Origin: Butyrivibrio sp. INlla16
GTDB taxonomy: Bacteria > Bacillota > Clostridia > Lachnospirales > Lachnospiraceae
Reading direction: 5' to 3'
Length of the DNA stretch: 64,000 nucleotides
Assembly: GCF_900104155.1 (NCBI RefSeq)
Contig: NZ_FMYB01000015.1
Location: 1 to 64,000 of the forward strand
Below the pieces are notes generated by a model, which saw only the letters and a program-made list of their open reading frames with translations, was not told where the DNA came from and ran no database searches. The position numbers and the translations under genes were made by a program. Positions 53,115-62,267 of this stretch are shown in pieces. Each line of letters opens with the position of its first letter. Within the stretch, counting starts at the first letter, position 1.

Positions 53115-54911
53115 TTAACGCCCTGCCGGTAAAAAACCATCCGTAATATCGTTTCCATCAAGTACAAAACCATCGGGAGCAGGTGTCGAAGGAAAGGCAT
53201 CGTATCCTGTCCTGTCGCCTTCCAGAGGATAATAAATCACAGCATTTCCTATAACCTTCTGTCCTACTTCATACTTATTGTAATCCTGCTGCGAAAGAAG
53301 GTACTGAGTTCTGAATCTTGGTACATCATCTTTTATCAGCATTCCGCATTTATAGAACATAAAAACCGCAAACAGTGCTATTACTGCTTTATAGATATAT
53401 TTCTTCTGTGGCGTATTCACTCTGTTATCAAAAAGAATGACAAACCGTCCCGCAAGAATGGTAACCGGAAGCCACAGATAAACGCATCCGTATCTCACAA
53501 GAGGCGCGGTAAAGACAAAATATATCAGTGCAACATAAGAAATTCCTTCAATAAACAAAAAGTCCGAAAGCGCCACTGCTTTTCTCTGACTCAGCATAAA
53601 TATCTTCTGCACATTTCCGCCGGCACCGTTTTTCTCCTTTTTTGCAGCTGTCATTTTCGAAATAGCATAATAAATGACGCATCCTATGAAAACCGGCAAG
53701 CATACCAGATCCATCACGAACATCATTTTGTTAAATAGTGACAGTGCAGAAAACCAAGTGGGAAACCACTGACCAAAAGGGGCATTATACATGGCCACAT
53801 CGGTAAAGCCTCGCCCGTAAGCAGCAATCTCATGGGCATCGCTTATGGCGGTTTCAACCGGAACCTTCCAGGCGAAGTTAAACAAATCAACTCCCGTAAA
53901 AGGATAAACCAGCCATCCCGTCATAACAACATTCCTTACAAAATAGGGAAGTGCTATAAAAATGCAAAACAAAACGCATAATAAGATAGGCTTTAACCCT
54001 GCTTTCTTCTGCTTTTTAATAATCCTTACAATAGGGTAAATCGCAAGCAAAACAAGCGGTGCCGCTGACAGCTTAATGGTAGTCACCCAGACCGCACAGA
54101 TTGCAAGCAGCGCATGCGGCAAAAAAGCTCTCTCATGCATGGAATACAGATCAAGCCAGTGAATTACTATATAGAATACCATTGCCGCCATGAAATAATC
54201 CGACGCCGGGGAAACAATCTCATCAAAGATTGTGAAAAGGTAATAAATAGCAATTACCCTCACAAAATCAGATAATACGATGTGTCCTCTTCTTGCTATG
54301 CTCTTAAGATCTGCGCACTGCCACGCAAGAAGAAGTGCGAAATATCCTGCCATTGCATGCAGGGATTTCCCTAAGAAAGCACCACTGTACAGGGCTGATA
54401 ATGCAAAGGACGCGCTGTTATAGCCAAGCCTTAAATGCAAGTTGCCAAGCCCCCTTACCATACCATACTCCTCAATCCATCTGATTGCCTGGGCATGATA
54501 AAGATCCGTATCATAATGCATAAGCCCATGGGAAGTTCCATAGGCCATCAAAAGAAAAATCAGCACATAAAGCCAGAAGCTTCCGGATTCTTTTATCTCC
54601 CGGATTCCTTCAGTCAGACTCTCTATTATTTCCTCCCTGTACTGGGCAAATAAAATAAGACAGATAAAGATCAGAAGGATATTGGCAGCGAGAGAAACCC
54701 TGCCTATGATGCTGAAAAATTCAGCAAGCAGGTTTACCATCAGAATTCCGGCTATAAGTATACTCTCCCTGTATTTGTAGCTATAGGTGAGCTTTTTTTG
54801 CCCCTTCGCAGTGGACATGCAACCGATTGATGATATCCCACGCAAAGTGGCAAAGCCGATTATATATGTAGTTATTGACACATAGAGCCAATTAAGTATT
54901 ACCGCGAGCAT
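53115..54911 (-). CDS. Polytopic membrane protein, LIC_10190-like, GT-C-type candidate
   Basis: 598 residues with about twelve hydrophobic segments. The outside loop after helix 4 carries MHYDTDLYHAQAIRWIEEYG (Asp134, Asp136) followed by GLGNLHLRLGYNSASFALSAL. I associate this pattern with the LIC_10190 group of membrane proteins, found in glycan loci. The conserved acidic residues suggest a GT-C-like transferase. No strong ribosome site precedes ATG 54911 (GGA 12 bases away). It follows rmlD by 17 bases. Function not established. Confidence 0.7.
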   Translation of the reverse strand: MLAVILNWLYVSITTYIIGFATLRGISSIGCMSTAKGQKKLTYSYKYRESILIAGILMVNLLAEFFSIIGRVSLAANILLIFICLILFAQYREEIIESLTEGIREIKESGSFWLYVLIFLLMAYGTSHGLMHYDTDLYHAQAIRWIEEYGMVRGLGNLHLRLGYNSASFALSALYSGAFLGKSLHAMAGYFALLLAWQCADLKSIARRGHIVLSDFVRVIAIYYLFTIFDEIVSPASDYFMAAMVFYIVIHWLDLYSMHERAFLPHALLAICAVWVTTIKLSAAPLVLLAIYPIVRIIKKQKKAGLKPILLCVLFCIFIALPYFVRNVVMTGWLVYPFTGVDLFNFAWKVPVETAISDAHEIAAYGRGFTDVAMYNAPFGQWFPTWFSALSLFNKMMFVMDLVCLPVFIGCVIYYAISKMTAAKKEKNGAGGNVQKIFMLSQRKAVALSDFLFIEGISYVALIYFVFTAPLVRYGCVYLWLPVTILAGRFVILFDNRVNTPQKKYIYKAVIALFAVFMFYKCGMLIKDDVPRFRTQYLLSQQDYNKYEVGQKVIGNAVIYYPLEGDRTGYDAFPSTPAPDGFVLDGNDITDGFLPAGR

Positions 54912-54928
54912 CTAATGAGTTATCCTTA

Positions 54929-55804
54929 TCAAAGAATATCCTTTAAATATCTCTCTATAGCTTCATGCCAGTCCGCAAACATGAAATCCGAAGTGAGTTT
55001 GAACATGTAGTTCTCAAGTATTGAATAGGCCGGTCTCGGTGCTGCCTGGGGATTTTTAGCGGAATATTCGGCACTTGTGACATGATTTACTTTTGTACTC
55101 TTGCCTGCAAGTCTGAAAATCTCCTCTGTAAAATCAGCCCAGTTTGTATCTCCTTCGCAGGTTCCGTGGAAAAGGCCGTAATTTTCTGTCTCAAGAAGGA
55201 AATGAATTGCTTTTGCAAGCTCATAGGTACTTGTAGGTGTACCGAGCTGATCGCATACAACACTTACTTCGTCAAGCTTCTCTGAAAGACCGAGCATTGT
55301 CTTTACAAAATTTTTACCATCACCGTAAAGCCATGCTGTACGTATCGTAAAGTATCTTTTAGCAAACTTTTCAACAAACTGCTCACCAGCCAGCTTAGTT
55401 ATACCATATTTGCTGACCGGTCCTGTCTTATCGAACTCTGTATAGGGTCTGTTTCCGTCTCCGGCAAATACATAGTCAGTTGAGATATGAACAAGCTTTG
55501 CATCTGTTTCGGTAGCTGCTATTGAAAGATTTCTGGGTCCGATTGCGTTGATCTTATAAGCAAGGTCCACATCGCTCTCCTGTGCATCTACCGCTGTATA
55601 TGCAGCACAGTTGATTATCGCATAAGGCTTAACCTGTCTTGCAAGCTTTGTAACAGCATCAACATTTGTAATATCAAGAGGAGTTATATCATCTCCCTCA
55701 AAAACATCAGTATTAACAAGTTCATATTCACCTGTATTGCCGAGCTCGAGATTAACTGCTCTTCCAAGCTGACCGTTACATCCTGTAACAATTATTTTTT
55801 TCAT
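54929..55804 (-). CDS. rmlD: dTDP-4-dehydrorhamnose reductase
   Basis: 291 residues, SDR family, usual length. TGCNGQLGRAVNLEL binds NADPH, ISTDYVFAGDG and YGITK (Tyr133, Lys137) hold the catalytic residues, and RTAWLYGDGKNFV and DQLGTPTSTYELA are RmlD-specific. It makes dTDP-L-rhamnose in the last step. RmlA, RmlB and RmlC are not in the window. GAAGGAAGG precedes ATG 55804. It opens the polysaccharide part after the HPr gene. Confidence 0.93.
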   Translation of the reverse strand: MKKIIVTGCNGQLGRAVNLELGNTGEYELVNTDVFEGDDITPLDITNVDAVTKLARQVKPYAIINCAAYTAVDAQESDVDLAYKINAIGPRNLSIAATETDAKLVHISTDYVFAGDGNRPYTEFDKTGPVSKYGITKLAGEQFVEKFAKRYFTIRTAWLYGDGKNFVKTMLGLSEKLDEVSVVCDQLGTPTSTYELAKAIHFLLETENYGLFHGTCEGDTNWADFTEEIFRLAGKSTKVNHVTSAEYSAKNPQAAPRPAYSILENYMFKLTSDFMFADWHEAIERYLKDIL

Positions 55805-55835
55805 TACGATATCCTTCCTTCTCTAATATGAGTTT

Positions 55836-55859
55836 ACGGACGACATAAATGCCGTCCGT
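55836..55859 (-). terminator. Stem-loop between HPr gene and rmlD (possible partial terminator)
   Basis: ACGGACG (55836-55842) pairs with CGTCCGT (55853-55859); inner bases can extend the stem. No T-run follows on the minus strand, so termination would be partial or factor-dependent. It lies in the 68-base gap that separates the housekeeping genes from the polysaccharide genes. Confidence 0.35.
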
Positions 55860-55872
55860 CATATAATTCATA

Positions 55873-56136
55873 TTATTCTCCGAGACCATTTTCTATAGCA
55901 TTGACCAGGGCTTCCATAGCCTCCGCCTCATCAGGTCCCTCACATTTGAATTCAAGTTCATCGCCGCACTTTATACATGCGCCAAGTACACTTAGTACAC
56001 TCTTGGCATTAGCCGAATTCTCGCCATACATAAATGTTATGTGTGATTTATAATTCATGGCGACCTTACATAAATTTCCTGCAGGGCGAAGATGCAGCCC
56101 TGTTGGATTTTTAATAATCACCTTTTTTGTTATCAT
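55873..56136 (-). CDS. ptsH: HPr-family phosphocarrier protein
   Basis: 87 residues, the full HPr length. TGLHLRPAG holds the PEP-dependent phosphorylation site at His15, and NAKSVLSVLG has the regulatory Ser46 recognised by HPr kinase in Firmicutes, so it is HPr and not Crh (which lacks His15). It is unusual in lying away from ptsI (not in the window) and between glmM and rmlD. GGGG precedes ATG 56136. It may be the main HPr or a second copy with a regulatory task. Confidence 0.88.
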   Translation of the reverse strand: MITKKVIIKNPTGLHLRPAGNLCKVAMNYKSHITFMYGENSANAKSVLSVLGACIKCGDELEFKCEGPDEAEAMEALVNAIENGLGE

Positions 56137-56178
56137 ACTAATTCCCCTATATTTTTAAGCCGTAGTTCCCCTTTTGAA

Positions 56179-57528
56179 TTACAGCATTACATCCTGAATC
56201 AGCTCTGCGAGCTTCTTTGCCTCTTCCTCGATTACTTTCTGGTCCTTGCCCTCTATCATTACACGAACAAGGGGTTCTGTTCCGGATGGTCTGATAAGAA
56301 CCCTGCCGTCGCCGGCAAACTTCTTATCAAGTTCCTCAATGGCTGTTGCAATCTCGGGATATTCCATATAATGATCTTTCTTATGAGTAGGCACTGTCGC
56401 ATTGCAAAGAGCTTGCGGCATTACATCCATAATCTGTGCCAGCTCTGAAAGCTTCTTCCCGGTTTCCTTCATAACCTTCAGAAGATGAAGTGCTGAGAGA
56501 AGTCCGTCTCCTGTGGTGTTGTCATCAAGGAAGATGATGTGTCCAGACTGCTCTCCTCCAAAGTTTGCGCCAATCTCTTTCATGCGCTCAAGAACGTATC
56601 TGTCTCCTACCTTGGTCTTTTCAATCTTGATTCCTTCTCGCTCTCCCATCTTGAAGAATCCAAGATTACTCATAACGGTAGCAACAATTGTGTCCCCTTT
56701 AAGTTCACCCTTTTCCTTCATGTGCTTACCGATTATGGCCATAATCTCATCGCCGTTAACAAGTTTTCCATTCTCATCAACTGCCAGGAATCGGTCAGCG
56801 TCTCCGTCGAAGGCAAGTCCTATATCCGCCTTCTCGGTAACAACCCTTCCCATAAGCTCTTCCATATGGGTTGATCCACAATTCGAATTAATATTTGTAC
56901 CGTCCGGGCTTGTATGAATCGCGATAACCTGAGCGCCTGTCTGTCTGATGGTCTCTACGGATGTGTAGGAGCTTGCGCCCTCGGCGCAGTCCATTACAAT
57001 CTTCATTCCATCGAGTCTTACGTCAACACAATTTAAACTGTGATTGATATACTCCTCTCTGGCATCTGTACGGTTTTTAATCTTACCCACTCCTGCTCCG
57101 GTGGGCATTTTTACGCCCTCGAGGTTATTCCTGATAAGCTCCTCGATCTCATCCTCCATGGAATCCGGAAGTTTAAAACCGTTTCCGTCAAAGAACTTGA
57201 TCCCGTTGAATTCCATAGGATTGTGGGATGCTGAAATTACAACACCTGCATCCACACGATACTTCTTTGTGAGGTAAGCAACTGCAGGTGTAGGTAAAAT
57301 ACCTACATTAACAACATTGGCGCCTACCGAGCATGCCCCTGCCATAAGTGCGGCAGCAAGCATATCTCCTGAAAGTCTTGTATCACAGCCAACCATAATT
57401 GTCGGTCTGTGTTTGTTTTCTTTTGAAAGCACATATGCTCCGGCTTGTCCAAGCTGCATTGCAAGACTGGGTGTAAGCTCGTCATTGGCTACGCCTCTCA
57501 CGCCGTCTGTTCCAAATAATCTTGCCAT
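56179..57528 (-). CDS. glmM: Phosphoglucosamine mutase
   Basis: About 449 residues. ARLFGTDGVRG starts the protein, VISASHNPMEFNGIKFF has the phosphoserine site (Ser101), DGDADRFLAVDENG is the metal loop, and GGEQSGHIIF and RPSGTEPLVRVM are the sugar- and phosphate-binding loops. It converts GlcN-6-P to GlcN-1-P for UDP-GlcNAc, the precursor of both peptidoglycan and the amino sugars made by this cluster. The start at 57528 has GGAGG five bases upstream; the GTG at 57540 overlaps that site. It follows cdaR as in most Firmicutes. Confidence 0.96.
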   Translation of the reverse strand: MARLFGTDGVRGVANDELTPSLAMQLGQAGAYVLSKENKHRPTIMVGCDTRLSGDMLAAALMAGACSVGANVVNVGILPTPAVAYLTKKYRVDAGVVISASHNPMEFNGIKFFDGNGFKLPDSMEDEIEELIRNNLEGVKMPTGAGVGKIKNRTDAREEYINHSLNCVDVRLDGMKIVMDCAEGASSYTSVETIRQTGAQVIAIHTSPDGTNINSNCGSTHMEELMGRVVTEKADIGLAFDGDADRFLAVDENGKLVNGDEIMAIIGKHMKEKGELKGDTIVATVMSNLGFFKMGEREGIKIEKTKVGDRYVLERMKEIGANFGGEQSGHIIFLDDNTTGDGLLSALHLLKVMKETGKKLSELAQIMDVMPQALCNATVPTHKKDHYMEYPEIATAIEELDKKFAGDGRVLIRPSGTEPLVRVMIEGKDQKVIEEEAKKLAELIQDVML

Positions 57529-57541
57529 ATATTCCTCCACC

Positions 57542-58828
57542 TTAATTCTCTTCTAATTTCGTAAGCTTAACGGTAACTTCAACCGTATCGGTGGTTGTCA
57601 CCCCACCAGGTAGTGAAAGCGATACAGCTGTCCTGTAGGTTCCTGCTGCATCTTCGCCGCCCTCGCTAATCTGTGATACGTCAATGATACCGGATACATC
57701 CTTTTCACTGATGGCATTCACATTCGCCGAAAGTCCGCTTACTGAAAGTGTAAAGGTCTTATTATCGTCAACTATCTGAGCATCATATCCCTCAGGGATA
57801 TTCATAAGTTCGATCTGACTGTAGGGTATGCTGAGTGCTTTATCGCTCTTCTTATCAATATATGCAACAACAGTTGCAATACCATTGAAGTCCTCATCAC
57901 CAAAGCTTACATTGCCGGGAAGATATGCGGACAGATCTATTGTAGTCGTCAAATCTTCCGTACGTCCCGTCAGATCAAGTGAATCATCAGAAACGGTAAT
58001 CGTATCAATCTTATTAAGCACTGACATTCTTCCTGCAAGCAGAACACTGTCTGTATCGGTATCGATCTCTCCGGTAGCAACATATCCTTCAGCCGGAACT
58101 CCTGATACCTGATATGTTACAGGAACTCTCTTGGTTGCCAGGATTGTTACACTTACACCCACTGAGGTGCTGCTAAGCTTCAGATTATCCTTCGAAACTT
58201 CTCCGCCATCTGCATCATAAAGATGAATCTCTGCATTGGTTCCGATATTCGTGGTATAACCGGTTACTTCGACGTTTACAGAAGCTGTCTTAACACTCTG
58301 AACGATTGATTCTGCACCTGTAATTCTGATCTGGTTCTGATCAGTAACGACATCACCTATTATATACCCATCAGTCAAGGTACCCGTCGTAGAAGCAGAA
58401 ATAGGAAGTGTCTTGGAATCTCTTCCCTCTATATTCAGCTTAACGGAATCTATCGTTCCCGTTATGCTCTGAATCTGATTTACATATTTATTTGTGTTAA
58501 GCTGAATTGCAACATAGTATGTGCCATCGATATTAGTGGTATTCTCAAGATCGGCTATGGCAACGACATTATCCCTGCTAAGGGAATCAACTATGGATCT
58601 GGGTGCATAAACGGTGACCGTGGATATTACATCACTGTCCTCCAAAACCTGATACACCTGATTGTTATCCGTTATACTGTTTGCATTTCTGAATGTGACC
58701 GGAACATTGCTGAATCTCACTGAATCAACAGGGTCACTTATGTTTGTAACCAGGAACCAAAGAAGTGCGGCAAATAAAAGCGAAGCAATCTTCAGCCCCA
58801 GATTGGCAGTCAAATTTAGCTTCTTCAT
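57542..58828 (-). CDS. cdaR: CdaA regulatory protein CdaR (YbbR-like domains)
   Basis: 428 residues: one N-terminal helix (about 10-28, LGLKIASLLFAALLWFLV), then four YbbR repeats of about 80-90 residues facing outside (segments such as SVRFSNVPVTFRN and RVPVTYQVSGVPAEGYV). It binds and modulates the diadenylate cyclase CdaA. The start overlaps the cdaA stop (ATGA), and glmM follows after 13 bases: the standard cdaA-cdaR-glmM order. Confidence 0.94.
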   Translation of the reverse strand: MKKLNLTANLGLKIASLLFAALLWFLVTNISDPVDSVRFSNVPVTFRNANSITDNNQVYQVLEDSDVISTVTVYAPRSIVDSLSRDNVVAIADLENTTNIDGTYYVAIQLNTNKYVNQIQSITGTIDSVKLNIEGRDSKTLPISASTTGTLTDGYIIGDVVTDQNQIRITGAESIVQSVKTASVNVEVTGYTTNIGTNAEIHLYDADGGEVSKDNLKLSSTSVGVSVTILATKRVPVTYQVSGVPAEGYVATGEIDTDTDSVLLAGRMSVLNKIDTITVSDDSLDLTGRTEDLTTTIDLSAYLPGNVSFGDEDFNGIATVVAYIDKKSDKALSIPYSQIELMNIPEGYDAQIVDDNKTFTLSVSGLSANVNAISEKDVSGIIDVSQISEGGEDAAGTYRTAVSLSLPGGVTTTDTVEVTVKLTKLEEN

Positions 58829-59715
58829 TTCGCCTTTCCTTTCACCGTTTTGTTACTTATTATTTTTTTCTTTTTGTCCTTCTTTTCTTTCTTATCTTCA
58901 GTAGCCTTATTCTGTATCTGTCTCAGTCTCTCTCTCAGGCGCTCACTGTCGACTGCTCTCTCGAGCTCTCCCATGTAAGCAACACTTATTTTTCCTGTCT
59001 CTTCGGAAACAATTATGGTAAGTGAATCTGTAACCTCGGAAACACCGACACCTGCACGATGTCTTGTTCCAAGCTCTTTTCCAAGCTCCATATTGTCGGA
59101 AAGAGGGAGATAACAGGTAGCCGATGTTATTCTGTCACCTCTGATAATAACCGCACCGTCATGGAGAGGTGTATTGTGTTCAAAGATGTTGATAAGAAGC
59201 TGGCTTGTAACCATTCCATCAATATCAATACCCGTTCTCTCGTATTCATTAAGAGAAGAAAGCTGCTCAATAACAATAAGCGCACCCGTTCTCACCTTGG
59301 CCATCTCCACGCAGGCCCTTATAATCTCATTTATTGTCTTATCTGAAAATCTTCCCTCTTCCGTTGTCTCAGTAAAATTGAGGAGTCCATGGAAAAAGTT
59401 TCTTCTGCCTATACCTTCGAGCGCCTTTCTCAGTTCCGGCTGCAAAATAACAACCATAGCCGTTACAGCAATTCCAAATACGTTCCTTACTATCCACAGG
59501 ATGGTCGACATATTGAATGCTGCGGCAATAACTATAAAGACAACAATAACTACGACCCCTTTTAAAAGGGACCATAGTCTCGTGTTTTTGGCCCAAACCA
59601 GAATATGGTAGATTAGGAACGCTATGATCAGCATTTCGATGACATCAAGCGCCCTGACTCTTGGCATATGCAGGCTTGTCAGATTGTTTTCAAGAAAAAA
59701 TACGATCTGTTGCAT
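58825..59715 (-). CDS. cdaA: Diadenylate cyclase (c-di-AMP synthase)
   Basis: 296 residues. Three helices lie within about 24-90, followed by the DAC domain. LHDGAVIIRG (DGA at 186-188) and GTRHRAGVGVSEVTD (RHR at 218-220) are the catalytic motifs. It makes c-di-AMP from two ATP at the membrane, controlling potassium, turgor and wall balance. A Lys-rich tail of about 30 residues is longer than usual. It is coupled to cdaR downstream. Confidence 0.96.
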   Translation of the reverse strand: MQQIVFFLENNLTSLHMPRVRALDVIEMLIIAFLIYHILVWAKNTRLWSLLKGVVVIVVFIVIAAAFNMSTILWIVRNVFGIAVTAMVVILQPELRKALEGIGRRNFFHGLLNFTETTEEGRFSDKTINEIIRACVEMAKVRTGALIVIEQLSSLNEYERTGIDIDGMVTSQLLINIFEHNTPLHDGAVIIRGDRITSATCYLPLSDNMELGKELGTRHRAGVGVSEVTDSLTIIVSEETGKISVAYMGELERAVDSERLRERLRQIQNKATEDKKEKKDKKKKIISNKTVKGKAK

Positions 59716-59720
59716 CTATC

Positions 59721-60686
59721 TTACTCGCCTCGGTCTTTACCTCTGTAATCCTTGCCCGCACCGGATACATTTATCTTCTTAACCTTCGGTGCAGGAGTGG
59801 AAACCGTAACCTTCGGAACGGCCTTTACATAATAGTAGTACTCATCGTCTTCAAACTGCACCTTCTCAATTCTCGTATAATCCAGATTAAAGGCAAAGAA
59901 CTGAAGCACCATGAGCAATAAAATTGAAATAATTGTCTGCACGATAACTCCCAGGAAAGAAAGACCCGTGCTGTAAATCATGTCGCCTACAAGCAGACAT
60001 ATTATATTTGCAAGAGATCCTGCAATAATAGCTATGGTCCATGCGTGATCAACCGACATGCGTCGTATGACATAAACAATTGCAAGAGTAATTGCAAAAG
60101 CTACAATGAACACCCACATACGCTTATTGGATAAAAGCTCCGAAATGATAGTCCGGAACTGTACTGCAGATTCCTCTATCTGTGATCCTGTCAGTGTAGT
60201 AGCGTTCCCGGAAATATAATTCACAAGAAATGCAACTATTATTCCAAAGGACATTGAAACAATTGAAGCAGGTGTTCCCATAAGCCCCAGAGCGATAGGC
60301 ATCACATAAGGAATGCTCAAATAAAAACACATAGGTGTCAACATTACCGCAATTGTATCTTTCGGTGAAAACCTGAAATAAAGCAGAAACATCAAAAGAA
60401 AAACAATGAGTGCAACTACCGCGCAAAACAGAGATAATTTATAAAGATGTGCCAAAATAAATCCGGCAGATATAAGCACCATAAAATTGGAAGGCATTAT
60501 GGAACACAATAGTGCAGCCATAAGTAATATGGGCAGTTTTGTCAGATTAGCCTGATAACCGATCTTATTACCGATCATGGTAAACGCGATCAGAGAAAGT
60601 AAAAACTTCCAGATATATGTTATGTATAACTCATATTTTAAATAAAAATTCTTGATATATTCTCGTATTTCCAGTAAAGACGTCAT
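59721..60686 (-). CDS. Uncharacterised polytopic membrane protein upstream of cdaA
   Basis: 321 residues with about nine hydrophobic segments (up to about residue 265), then a charged, Lys/Asp-rich cytoplasmic tail of about 55 residues. I do not recognise the family. Notable is FSPKDTIAVMLTPMCFYLSIPYV in the middle, a conserved-looking loop. It follows the 129-residue membrane protein by five bases and precedes cdaA by five bases, so it is clearly part of the c-di-AMP operon. A role in transport or envelope balance is a guess from position only. Confidence 0.8.
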   Translation of the reverse strand: MTSLLEIREYIKNFYLKYELYITYIWKFLLSLIAFTMIGNKIGYQANLTKLPILLMAALLCSIMPSNFMVLISAGFILAHLYKLSLFCAVVALIVFLLMFLLYFRFSPKDTIAVMLTPMCFYLSIPYVMPIALGLMGTPASIVSMSFGIIVAFLVNYISGNATTLTGSQIEESAVQFRTIISELLSNKRMWVFIVAFAITLAIVYVIRRMSVDHAWTIAIIAGSLANIICLLVGDMIYSTGLSFLGVIVQTIISILLLMVLQFFAFNLDYTRIEKVQFEDDEYYYYVKAVPKVTVSTPAPKVKKINVSGAGKDYRGKDRGE

Positions 60687-60691
60687 TTTCC

Positions 60692-61081
60692 TTATTCCTT
60701 TTCATACATTCTGCCAAGCTTCTTAAGGCAGGAGTAATATGCCCTCATATTCTTTCGCATTTTTCCGTATCGGATAGAATAAACGATGTATGAAATCACT
60801 GAATATACAGCTACAAGCGCAATGTAGTAGACCAAATATTTCCGTGCGGTTGCAGCAATATCTGTATTGTATACGTCCTGCAGCACATCAGAAAAATGAT
60901 ACATCACATAGGCAGCGACCAGTATCAGATATACCACTGTGGCACTGATAATAGACCTCAGCACCTGGAATCCGACATAGTCGCTGCGAAAATACGAATT
61001 TATAGCGTTATTCTCTTTCCCCTCACGCTGCTCGTAGGCAGCCATCCTGGTCATCAGGATAACTCTCTCCTCGTTTAACAT
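60692..61081 (-). CDS. Uncharacterised small membrane protein
   Basis: 129 residues with two hydrophobic segments (about 41-64 and 86-106), charged N- and C-terminal parts, and Tyr-rich ends (AYYSCLKKLGRMY). GAGG six bases before ATG 61081 sets the start. It precedes the 321-residue membrane protein by five bases and follows the YvyF-like gene; the two membrane proteins may form a pair. No family recognised. Confidence 0.75.
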   Translation of the reverse strand: MLNEERVILMTRMAAYEQREGKENNAINSYFRSDYVGFQVLRSIISATVVYLILVAAYVMYHFSDVLQDVYNTDIAATARKYLVYYIALVAVYSVISYIVYSIRYGKMRKNMRAYYSCLKKLGRMYEKE

Positions 61082-61089
61082 TATAGTCC

Positions 61090-61518
61090 TCAGGTTTTAA
61101 GAAATTTCATGCCGGACGTCGAGCTGGGCTGCTGGGCCTGTTTCTTTGCAAGTTCAGCCGCAAGAGCCTGCTGACGCTGTTTAACGGTATCATTAAGCGC
61201 ATTAGTAACCGTAGCCTTGCACTTAGCACAAAGCCTACCTGTAGCAATACGCGCTCCACAATTCTCACATGTAATCTGAATCGGAGAATTCTCGGTAAAC
61301 ATAAGTCTCTCTTCAAGGATCCACTTCTTAATCTGCTTTGCTGGACAAGAGCAGTCCTCGGCAATCTGCTTGAGACCGCTTCCGGGATTCTCCTGAATGT
61401 ACTTCTTTACCTCCTGGAATTTCTCCTCAATCTCCTTCTTGCAAACATCACACAACATCTCGCCGGCAATGTAATTAAACATCTTGCCACATCTTGAACA
61501 ATTACGAATATTACTCAT
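61090..61518 (-). CDS. yvyF: Flagellar-operon-type zinc-ribbon protein (YvyF/TIGR03826-like)
   Basis: 142 residues. CSRCGKMF..CDVC near the N-terminus and CENCGA..LCAKC near residue 82 form two Cys4 zinc ribbons. Between them is a winged-helix-like segment (VKKYIQENPGSGLKQIAEDC..IKKWILEERL), as in YvyF, which acts with FlgM in Bacillus. The order comFC-yvyF is the same as in Bacillus; flgM does not follow here. AGGAGG precedes ATG 61518. It hints that the organism is flagellated. Confidence 0.8.
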   Translation of the reverse strand: MSNIRNCSRCGKMFNYIAGEMLCDVCKKEIEEKFQEVKKYIQENPGSGLKQIAEDCSCPAKQIKKWILEERLMFTENSPIQITCENCGARIATGRLCAKCKATVTNALNDTVKQRQQALAAELAKKQAQQPSSTSGMKFLKT

Positions 61519-61547
61519 GATATCCTCCTATTAGCAGTGCATATTTT

Positions 61548-62267
61548 TCACACCACCTGGCCTATTGCAAGCGTAACAAAGAATATCCTTTCCACCCCGT
61601 GTCTTCGGAATTCTCTTGCGAGCTCGTCCATAGTACTGCCGGTCGTGTAAATGTCATCAACAAGGATAATACACTTAAATTTTACATCATTTTGGCTTAT
61701 ATTAAAAGCCTTTTTCAAATTCGAGCGGCGCTCGGAGGAGTCAAGCATCTTCATGGGAACCGTGTCTCTGACTCTTCTTACGATATCATTTCTGACAGGT
61801 ACTCCAATCCTTTTTCCAAGGGCATCCGCAAATACTTCCGCCTGATTATAGCCTCGTTTTCTCTGCTTTTTGTCATACATCGGCACCGGTATTACGGCAT
61901 CCGCACGCATCGCTTTCATGGCTTTTCCAAGATATTGCATTGCAGCTTCCCCGTAATAATCGGCATATTCTCTTCTTCCCGAATATTTGAACCTGTATAT
62001 GGATCCGGAAATGGATCTGTATCTGAAAACACCGAACCCCCTGTCAAAATAATGTCTTGTTTTTTCACAGTCGGGACAATACTCCTTATCCGCATCAGAT
62101 AAAGGTTTACCGCATTTCATGCAGATAATTTTGCCTGCAGGCTTTATCACCCTTTTACACTCCGGATGTATCAGCCCTTCCTTACGTTTTACAATAGTGT
62201 CGCAGACCGGACATCTTCTGGGATACAGAATGGAAATGACCCCCTCGAGAAGTTCCTCAGCCTGCAT
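61548..62267 (-). CDS. comFC: ComF-family phosphoribosyltransferase (ComFC-like)
   Basis: 239 residues. A Cys4 zinc motif (CPVC near 20, CMKCGK and CPDC near 50-70) precedes a type I phosphoribosyltransferase domain with CIILVDDIYTTGSTM (about 203-217). ComFC is needed for DNA uptake in competent bacteria, with a still unclear reaction. The first 11 bases overlap the end of recD2 and GGAGG lies six bases upstream. Order recD2-comFC-yvyF resembles the comF operon with RecD2 in place of ComFA. Confidence 0.88.
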   Translation of the reverse strand: MQAEELLEGVISILYPRRCPVCDTIVKRKEGLIHPECKRVIKPAGKIICMKCGKPLSDADKEYCPDCEKTRHYFDRGFGVFRYRSISGSIYRFKYSGRREYADYYGEAAMQYLGKAMKAMRADAVIPVPMYDKKQRKRGYNQAEVFADALGKRIGVPVRNDIVRRVRDTVPMKMLDSSERRSNLKKAFNISQNDVKFKCIILVDDIYTTGSTMDELAREFRRHGVERIFFVTLAIGQVV

